Positions 31,657 to 35,503 of a stretch of 35,503 nucleotides of DNA are shown here, one piece after another. The translations under genes were made by a program, and so were the position numbers. Location: NCBI GenBank assembly GCA_030037785.1, contig JASHQA010000302.1, positions 1 through 35,503 on the forward strand, given 5' to 3'. Numbering within the stretch: the stretch's first letter is position 1; every line of letters begins with the position of its first letter. A model generated the notes under the pieces. The model ran no database searches. It was not told where the DNA came from and saw only the letters and a program-made list of their open reading frames with translations. Source of the stretch: Streptosporangiaceae bacterium (lineage in GTDB: Bacteria > Actinomycetota > Actinomycetes > Streptosporangiales > Streptosporangiaceae).

Positions 31657-31693
31657 CGCTGGGGCAATTTGCCAGCGTAATTTTCGCCAGCGA
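31657..31693 (-). other. Gap between terminator and first late gene, with hairpin
   Basis: The 95-base gap upstream of the 112-residue gene contains an inverted repeat CGCTGG/CCAGCG (31657-31677) and a third CGCCAGCG copy. A late promoter is expected here; I see no convincing -35/-10 pair. Confidence 0.35.
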
Positions 31694-31698
31694 CGCTC

Positions 31699-31728
31699 AA
31701 AAAAAATCACCGCCTGCGGGCGTGATTT
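31699..31728 (-). terminator. Strong intrinsic terminator after the 80-residue gene
   Basis: In the leftward RNA a stem with one bulge (AAATCACGCC with GGCGGTGATTT) encloses a CGCA-type loop and is followed by a run of eight T. The stop codon of the 80-residue gene lies inside the stem. It separates the tRNA-bearing group from the morphogenesis genes. Confidence 0.85.
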
Positions 31729-31949
31729 CCCAGCACCGCGAGCTTGACCGCGTGCTCGGCTACGCGCTCCTGAACGTCGGATAGCTGGTCGCGTATCTGC
31801 TCATTGCTCGTGGCAATCGACTTGAGCAGGTACTCCGAGCGCGCCAGGTAGCGCGTGACGCGGATAAGGCAGAGCCCGGCCGAGCCGAGCGCTCCGAGTA
31901 TGAAGATCAGGGATATAAGCGCGAGGTACGCAATGTCATATTCGCTCAT
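31707..31949 (-). CDS. Membrane protein with C-terminal coiled coil
   Basis: An 80-residue protein. Residues about 6-29 form one span (AYLALISLIFILGALGSAGL), followed by a heptad helix (SNEQIRDQLSDVQERVAEHA) and a basic end. This layout fits holin/spanin-like or membrane-tethering proteins. It starts 16 bases downstream of the tRNA 3' end on the same strand. Confidence 0.6.
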   Translation of the reverse strand: MSEYDIAYLALISLIFILGALGSAGLCLIRVTRYLARSEYLLKSIATSNEQIRDQLSDVQERVAEHAVKLAVLGNHARRR

Positions 31950-31964
31950 TGCGCCTGCCCTCGG

Positions 31965-32039
31965 TAGCGGCGGCAGGATTCGAACCTGCGTTCATTCTGG
32001 TTATGAGCCAGGCGAGCGTCCGGGCTGCTCGACGCCGCG
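31965..32039 (-). tRNA. tRNA with CAT anticodon, initiator-like
   Basis: A full cloverleaf is present: acceptor CGCGGCG with CGCCGCT, D arm GAGC...GCTC, anticodon loop CTCATAA, T arm GCAGG-TTCGAAT-CCTGC, discriminator A, and CC but not CCA encoded. Initiator signs are an unpaired 1-72 position (C and U) and A11-U24 in the D stem. Against full function: the anticodon stem has only two of the three initiator G-C pairs, and 27-43 is C/A. It lies inside the provirus operon on the coding strand. It could initiate with formyl-Met, act as elongator Met or be a decoy. Confidence 0.8.
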
Positions 32040-32121
32040 ACGATACTTGAGTCCTGCCAGAGATATTCTCGTATTCCCTGCCAGTGAAATAATACCGTCC
32101 AGCCGTTTTTACGTACGTACG

Positions 32122-32418
32122 CTAGGCGGCAATCTCGTCCAGAGCATTGCCTACGGCGCCGGTCACGACGTCGGCGGGAGTCCAGACAACGTGCCATGCT
32201 CCGCTGGACAGGAGAGCATGTTTCCATCTGGCCTGCTCTGGCGAGAGCTTGGCGCCAGGAGTTTTAAGCTCCGCGAATATGACGCCGCGCGGCCCGGCAA
32301 TGATCATGTCCGGCAGTCCCTTGCCGTGGCAGGCAATCGCCTGGTGGGACGCGTGCCAGAGCAATTTCCTCGCGGTGCACATCTGCTGGACGCGTACCTG
32401 AAACTCTCGGTGCGTCAT
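32122..32418 (-). CDS. VRR-NUC domain nuclease
   Basis: A 98-residue single-domain nuclease. The PD-(D/E)xK signature reads KGLPDMIIAGPRGVIFAELK, followed by LSPEQARWKHALLSSGAW and VVWTPAD, as in viral VRR-NUC proteins. Such enzymes cut Holliday or flap structures and may resolve replication or integration intermediates. The start overlaps the previous stop (TGATG). Confidence 0.85.
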   Translation of the reverse strand: MTHREFQVRVQQMCTARKLLWHASHQAIACHGKGLPDMIIAGPRGVIFAELKTPGAKLSPEQARWKHALLSSGAWHVVWTPADVVTGAVGNALDEIAA

Positions 32419-32612
32419 CAGTGAGCCAGCCCTGCCAGGCCGCAGGCGATCAGTCCCACAATCGCGAACACGACCAGCGCGGGCCAGAACATAGCGACAG
32501 CGATTGGGTCAACTTCGGCCGGCTCGTCCGTAGCCACCATGACCACGGCTACGGTCGCGGCCCAGCCAGCTATGTAAGCGGCGATTAGGACGAGGATTAT
32601 AAGAATGCTCAT
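32418..32612 (-). CDS. 64-residue membrane protein with two spans (holin candidate)
   Basis: Two hydrophobic segments (residues about 3-26 and 40-61) are separated by a short acidic loop (DEPAEVDP). Starts in an ATGA overlap. Size and topology fit a class II holin or an internal-membrane protein; no further evidence. Confidence 0.6.
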   Translation of the reverse strand: MSILIILVLIAAYIAGWAATVAVVMVATDEPAEVDPIAVAMFWPALVVFAIVGLIACGLAGLAH

Positions 32613-32872
32613 GCTGCCCGCCTAAGCTCCCTGCGCCATACCGGGCAATTCTCAAAATCCAGAATCTCGATATACAGGCTGCCGTCAGCGTGAATCCACA
32701 GCTTTATCGAGGAAGGATACGACGCGTTGGCGCCGTAGAAACAGAACGTCCAGTATCGCTCGTGCCCGTCGCCAAGTGATTCGCAGTATGAAGCCGGAAG
32801 ATCCCCGCAGAGCTTCGCGGCGAGGATATCGGCTAGCTGCTCGGCGGTGCAGTCAGAGATTATCTCTGTCAA
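32609..32872 (-). CDS. 87-residue soluble protein of unknown function
   Basis: Starts at TTG overlapping the preceding stop. A helical N-terminus (CTAEQLADILAAKLCGD) precedes beta strands (YWTFCFYGANASYPSSIKLW, SLYIEILDFENCPVW). No family recognised. Confidence 0.55.
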   Translation of the reverse strand: MTEIISDCTAEQLADILAAKLCGDLPASYCESLGDGHERYWTFCFYGANASYPSSIKLWIHADGSLYIEILDFENCPVWRRELRRAA

Positions 32873-33018
32873 CGTGGCTCGCTGACACCGCGCGCAGCGC
32901 GCTCATGGCATTCTCCCCATTTTCCGACCAGCCTGGCTGCCATGCGCCCGCTGGATACGGTAACCGCGTAGCCGATCACGATTCCTACGATTACTGCCTC
33001 TACTCGCTGTGCCTTCAA
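32869..33018 (-). CDS. 49-residue small membrane-like protein
   Basis: The TTG start has AGGAG 5 bases upstream, one of the better ribosome sites here. Residues about 5-22 are hydrophobic (VEAVIVGIVIGYAVTV); the remainder is basic. It opens the leftward group that carries the nuclease and tRNA, and its stop overlaps the next start. Confidence 0.5.
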   Translation of the reverse strand: MKAQRVEAVIVGIVIGYAVTVSSGRMAARLVGKWGECHERAARGVSEPR

Positions 33019-33079
33019 ATTCTCTCCTGTTCAGTATTTGCAACTTCCCCTGCCCGAGTGTTTGCGGGCACAATAGCGA

Positions 33080-33100
33080 GCCCCCGCCCCAAGCGGGGGC
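33080..33100 (-). terminator. GC-rich hairpin between early and middle genes
   Basis: An 8-base perfect stem (GCCCCCGC with GCGGGGGC) and 5-base loop. The T tail is poor. It separates the early operon from the group that starts at 33018. Confidence 0.5.
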
Positions 33101-33353
33101 GAGCCAGGGCAGAGAATCAGGTAGTCCGTCCCCTGGGCTCTGTAGCAATCCTCATTGCAACCCGCCCGACCTTTCGCCGTCGTCGCGTCTTGCCGTCCGC
33201 AGCGTGCGGCGTCATTCCCGCTTGGCCACGGCAGCTTGCTCCCCTATGACGGATAACGGCCGAGGGTCGCAATGCTGCACTTCCGGCGGGCAGCCGCTTA
33301 GCTGCCGGTGCTATCCTACCGTCCGTCGAATTACGTACATTCTGAACGGTCGG
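33101..33353. other. Noncoding gap in the provirus
   Basis: I see no supported gene here. Open frames on both strands have poor composition and no ribosome site. The only structure is a 6-base hairpin (GGCAGC...GCTGCC, about 33290-33307). It probably holds the promoter for the group that starts at 33018, but I cannot place it. Confidence 0.4.
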
Positions 33354-33653
33354 TCAGGAATTGCGATCCTGACCTGCGACTACATCAGCGAACGGGTCGC
33401 CCGCCTCGGGCTCTGGCAGCGGCGCGGGCTCGCGCTCTGGCCAGGCCAGGATTACTACCTCATTACCGCGCGGTGTGCCCACAATGTCTACCCCGTATCC
33501 CATGTCCTTGCAAAGCGCGTAAATCACGTATTCCTGCACTAGTATCCCGTGACGGTCGGCCGCTTGACGAATTTCCGATAGCAGGTTATCTCTCGGCCTG
33601 GTAGTCAGGACGTCCCCTAGCGTCCACGCAGGCCAGTCAGTCATTGCGGGCAT
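33354..33653 (-). CDS. 99-residue protein of unknown function
   Basis: Last gene of the early operon, starting 4 bases after the preceding stop; a second ATG three codons on is possible. A helical part (LLSEIRQAADRHGILVQEYV) is followed by a strand (EVVILAWPE) and an acidic Pro-rich tail. No family recognised. Confidence 0.55.
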   Translation of the reverse strand: MPAMTDWPAWTLGDVLTTRPRDNLLSEIRQAADRHGILVQEYVIYALCKDMGYGVDIVGTPRGNEVVILAWPEREPAPLPEPEAGDPFADVVAGQDRNS

Positions 33654-33657
33654 AGTA

Positions 33658-33765
33658 TTACCGCTCGCTCCTTTCCTGCCGCTCGTCTATCGATCTGAGC
33701 AGCCTCGCTATCTCGTCTAGCCTGCGCTCCAGGCGCGCGAACATCTTGTCTAGCGGGTAGATCAT
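33658..33765 (-). CDS. 35-residue coiled-coil protein
   Basis: Starts in an ATGA overlap with the excisionase-like gene. Nearly the whole product is one charged heptad helix (MFARLERRLDEIARLLRSID). It resembles the 42-residue coiled coil at 29942-30070 in pattern and length. Confidence 0.55.
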   Translation of the reverse strand: MIYPLDKMFARLERRLDEIARLLRSIDERQERSER

Positions 33766-33950
33766 GCCTGGCGTCCCCTGACGTACGCGGTTACCTCCGA
33801 CCGGCAGACAACCCAGCGCGCCATGTCGTCGCACGGCCGGAAAAAATGAAGCCCCATTTCCCGCCAGCGTCGCCAGAGCGTTGACCTGTGAATGCCGACC
33901 AGCCTCGCTGCCTCGGTCATGCCGATTAGCTCGCAGTCGTGGTGATGCAT
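33762..33950 (-). CDS. Excisionase-like helix-turn-helix protein
   Basis: A 62-residue protein. MTEAARLVGIHRSTLWRRWR is a MerR/Xis-type helix-turn-helix and MARWVVCRSEVTAYVRGRQA closes the winged fold as in small excisionases. The position close to the integrase supports a role in excision or in early-promoter control. An in-frame ATG ten codons in is an alternative start. Confidence 0.75.
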   Translation of the reverse strand: MHHHDCELIGMTEAARLVGIHRSTLWRRWREMGLHFFRPCDDMARWVVCRSEVTAYVRGRQA

Positions 33951-34207
33951 CAGAAGGCCGGCTCGTCGCTGAGCCAGTGCCAGACGGCGGCGAGATCGGC
34001 CAGTCCGCTAACGACGAGGGAGTTATGCCGCGCGTCCGCGAGCATGTAAGGACCATGCTCGGCGTAGTCGCGGTGTCCCTCGCGGAGCTTGGTCAGCTTG
34101 TATCCCTGCTTCGCCGCGTGCCGCCGTACTCGGCCGTCGTTCAGCTCTTGCACCATGATTGACTCGCCGTAGCCGTTATCCCAGACGGTTTTGATTTCCT
34201 TGCTCAT
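33950..34207 (-). CDS. 85-residue protein of unknown function
   Basis: GGGGGG lies 5 bases before the ATG. The product is a small mixed alpha/beta protein (IMVQELNDGRVRRHAAKQGY, SGLADLAAVWHWLSDEPAF). Its stop overlaps the excisionase-like start (TGATG). No family recognised. Confidence 0.6.
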   Translation of the reverse strand: MSKEIKTVWDNGYGESIMVQELNDGRVRRHAAKQGYKLTKLREGHRDYAEHGPYMLADARHNSLVVSGLADLAAVWHWLSDEPAF

Positions 34208-34222
34208 TGCTTCCCCCCTTCT

Positions 34223-34474
34223 TTAGCGCGCGTACCCGAGCGCGCGAGTGTCCAGCGTTTCCCAGTGCGGCACCGGACGGGCAGTGTAACCCCCGCGCAA
34301 GTGCTTTTTCCTGGCCCCCGGATTGACGCCGATACTTATCTCGATATCTTCGATATCGACGCCCTGCACCTTGGCCGATAGCGCTAGTGCGGTCGCGTAC
34401 ACTTCCCCGCCCGACCAATCTTCTTCCCTGGCGAGTTCCGCCAACTTCTTAGTTATGAATATTTCTATTTCCAT
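34223..34474 (-). CDS. 83-residue early protein of unknown function
   Basis: First gene of the early operon. AGGAGAA lies 8 bases before the ATG. A helix (ITKKLAELAREEDWSGGEVY) and an acidic strand (VDIEDIEISIGVNPG) are visible, with an Arg-rich C-terminus. No family recognised. Confidence 0.6.
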   Translation of the reverse strand: MEIEIFITKKLAELAREEDWSGGEVYATALALSAKVQGVDIEDIEISIGVNPGARKKHLRGGYTARPVPHWETLDTRALGYAR

Positions 34475-34513
34475 GTAATTAATTCTCCTTTCCTGGCGTT
34501 GCAGCAGTGATCG

Positions 34514-34542
34514 ACACTAAGTCACGCTTCGCGCAAGGTCAA
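34514..34542 (-). promoter_or_regulatory. Early leftward promoter
   Basis: TTGACC and TAGTGT with exactly 17 bases between them, reading leftward, about 40 bases before the start of the first early gene. This is the best sigma-70-type promoter I see in the provirus. Confidence 0.7.
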
Positions 34543-34543
34543 C

Positions 34544-34556
34544 CCGCGATTCGCGG
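34544..34556. promoter_or_regulatory. 13-base palindrome beside the early promoter
   Basis: CCGCGA-T-TCGCGG is a perfect palindrome immediately upstream of the -35 box: a candidate operator or activator site for the early operon. Confidence 0.5.
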
Positions 34557-34643
34557 AATATCCAGCACCACGCCGTTGTTACGCGCGCATCGGGAACGTG
34601 CAAGAAGTTGTTTGATTTCTAAATGCTCCCCGCAGACAGCAAA

Positions 34644-34672
34644 GCGCCCCAGAGAGCGAATCCCTGGGGCGC
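34644..34672 (-). terminator. Integrase terminator
   Basis: A perfect 9-base stem (GCGCCCCAG with CTGGGGCGC) and 11-base loop followed leftward by TTTGCT, 16 bases after the integrase stop. Confidence 0.75.
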
Positions 34673-34688
34673 ATACCTGGTAAGCGAT

Positions 34689-35503
34689 TTACGCTGCCCA
34701 CTGACTCCTGATCAGCGCGTCAGCGTCAGCGCTGTGATGGTTCAGGTAGACCTCCATAACCGTTTTCACCGTGTCGCCGAGTATCCGGGCTATGTCCGCC
34801 ACCGGGACGCCGAGACGGTCAAGCTCAACCGCGCGAGCATGACGGAAGTTGTGCGCCACAAAGCCGGTCAGCCCGGCGCGGACGACAGCCACCGACAGGC
34901 GGCTCTGGAACGTCCCGTATGACGTCCGCGTGAGCCTGCCGCTGCCAGAGCCCGCGCGGAGCGCCTGCTCTGCCACGGCGCGATATAGGGACGCAGGCAC
35001 GGGAACCGTCCTGGCCTTGCCCGCGACCTTCAACTCGACGTCGCGCCGCGTCTGGCGGTCTACCTGCCGCTCAATACGAACCGAGTAGCCATCGGGGCCG
35101 CTGGTGAAATCGGCCGGGCGCAGAGCCAGCGCCTCGGATATCCGGCATCCCGTGACCGCGAGTATGTCCACCGTCAGCGCGTCATCGCGCATCTGCCGCT
35201 TGATCACGGCTAGCTGCTCGGCGGTGTAGGGGCGGTGCTGCCTCACGCGGTTGACGCTGCCGTGGCGCATACCCGAGCGGACGAGCCGGTTGTCCGTGAT
35301 CAGATCTTCCCGCCGCGCCCACGCGGCGAGCCCGCAGCAGAGCGTCAGGATGACCGAGCCGACGCCGCACTGAGCCAGCGCTTCGACGGCGCCAGGGTCG
35401 CGGCAGACATCCTCCAGCTTCCGCCCGCCGAGCGCGTCGGCCAGGTGAGCGTTGTACGTGCCGCGATAGTGCCGGCGAGTCGAGTCCTTGACGGCTAGCT
35501 GAG
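34689..35503 (-). CDS. Tyrosine integrase, 5' end outside the window
   Basis: The open frame continues past the ATG at 35270 to the right edge, giving at least 270 residues. The upstream part (DSTRRHYRGTYNAHLADALG, then a helical bundle) is a SAM-like core-binding domain, so 35270 is not the true start. The catalytic domain shows Arg I in VTGCRISEALAL, a Lys strand in ELKVAGKARTVPVP, the H-x-x-R box in AHNFRHARAVEL, and GDTVKTVMEVYLNH with the nucleophile Tyr. It should integrate and, with the excisionase-like protein, excise the provirus. Confidence 0.9.
   Translation of the reverse strand, partial: QLAVKDSTRRHYRGTYNAHLADALGGRKLEDVCRDPGAVEALAQCGVGSVILTLCCGLAAWARREDLITDNRLVRSGMRHGSVNRVRQHRPYTAEQLAVIKRQMRDDALTVDILAVTGCRISEALALRPADFTSGPDGYSVRIERQVDRQTRRDVELKVAGKARTVPVPASLYRAVAEQALRAGSGSGRLTRTSYGTFQSRLSVAVVRAGLTGFVAHNFRHARAVELDRLGVPVADIARILGDTVKTVMEVYLNHHSADADALIRSQWAA

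Larger units (their letters stand above)
18935..35503. mobile_element. Tectivirus-like (double-jelly-roll) provirus, right end outside window
   Basis: The block has lower GC than the flanking chromosome and consists of densely overlapping short genes. It contains a tyrosine integrase, an excisionase-like HTH, GntR and Lsr2-like regulators, a candidate double-jelly-roll capsid protein, a HerA/FtsK-type ATPase, a membrane-anchored peptidoglycan peptidase, about ten very small membrane proteins and beta-rich surface proteins. No tailed-phage or conjugation genes are seen. Size (at least 16.5 kb) and gene set fit an internal-membrane virus. The left limit lies between 18742 and 18935; the right end is not seen. 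Confidence 0.8.

Noticed and set aside
31965-32039. The tRNA as an attachment site
   Set aside because: It lies inside the element, between two operon genes on their strand, and I find no copy of its 3' end near the left junction.
33009-33542. A 177-codon rightward frame in the provirus
   Set aside because: It crosses a terminator hairpin and two leftward genes, has no ribosome site and has shadow composition.
35235-35498. A rightward frame at the right edge
   Set aside because: It is antisense to the integrase, whose core-binding domain continues through this stretch to the window edge.
1-35503. CRISPR arrays, insertion sequences and rRNA genes
   Set aside because: No regularly spaced repeats, transposase motifs, terminal inverted repeats or rRNA-like sequence were seen on either strand.

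Overview
The window comes from a high-GC actinobacterial chromosome. Signs are the GTG/ATG starts with GGAGG-type ribosome sites, an F420-dependent LLM oxidoreductase, an ECF42-type sigma factor, a KstR-type steroid operator, a PaaR-type operator and actinobacterial DUF4232/DinB families. I cannot fix the genus; a soil actinomycete is likely. Two very different halves meet near 18.75-18.93 kb.

Region 1 (1-18.74 kb) is ordinary host chromosome. It opens with three rightward zinc-ribbon proteins, one carrying a membrane anchor and seven Cys-paired repeats. A phenylacetate-type paaZ gene follows, divergent from its TetR regulator with two matching operators. Next come a small HAD-like protein, an SDR, and a two-gene acyl-CoA dehydrogenase operon behind a perfect KstR box. 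Then there are an FAD monooxygenase, a YCII protein, a lipoprotein esterase divergent from a MarR regulator, a decayed NUDIX/TetR patch, a DinB protein, an LLM oxidoreductase, a secreted DUF4232 protein, pyrF, a methyltransferase remnant and an ECF42 sigma factor.

Region 2 (about 18.93 kb to beyond the right edge, more than 16.5 kb) is an integrated virus with visibly lower GC and tightly overlapping small genes. It is not a tailed phage: there is no terminase, portal, tape measure or tail gene. It carries a candidate double-jelly-roll major capsid protein (26.8-28.1 kb), a HerA/FtsK-type packaging ATPase (28.6-29.4 kb), a membrane-anchored NlpC/P60 peptidase, a PASTA-like membrane protein, many very small single-span membrane proteins and a set of beta-rich spike/vertex candidates. 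This is the organisation of a tectivirus-like (PRD1/Bam35-type, internal-membrane) provirus. I consider it the notable system of the window.

Provirus layout. On the right, a tyrosine integrase runs off the window and is closed by a terminator. A leftward early promoter with an adjacent palindrome then drives five small genes, including an excisionase-like HTH. After an intergenic break, a leftward group encodes small membrane proteins, a VRR-NUC nuclease, an initiator-like tRNA and a membrane/coiled-coil protein, ending in a strong terminator. The morphogenesis operon follows leftward from 31.6 to 21.4 kb. Its cytosine methyltransferase has its ribosome site inside a predicted H-type pseudoknot, and an internal UUCG terminator separates the last two spike-like genes. 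A short rightward lysogeny-type operon (small membrane proteins, Lsr2-like protein) is divergent from a GntR repressor and converges on the late operon at a bidirectional terminator. At the far left lie a lipoprotein and a membrane protein that could be lysogenic cargo, plus a nested hairpin. No DNA polymerase is visible.

Protein identities rest on motifs read by eye; no database search was run.
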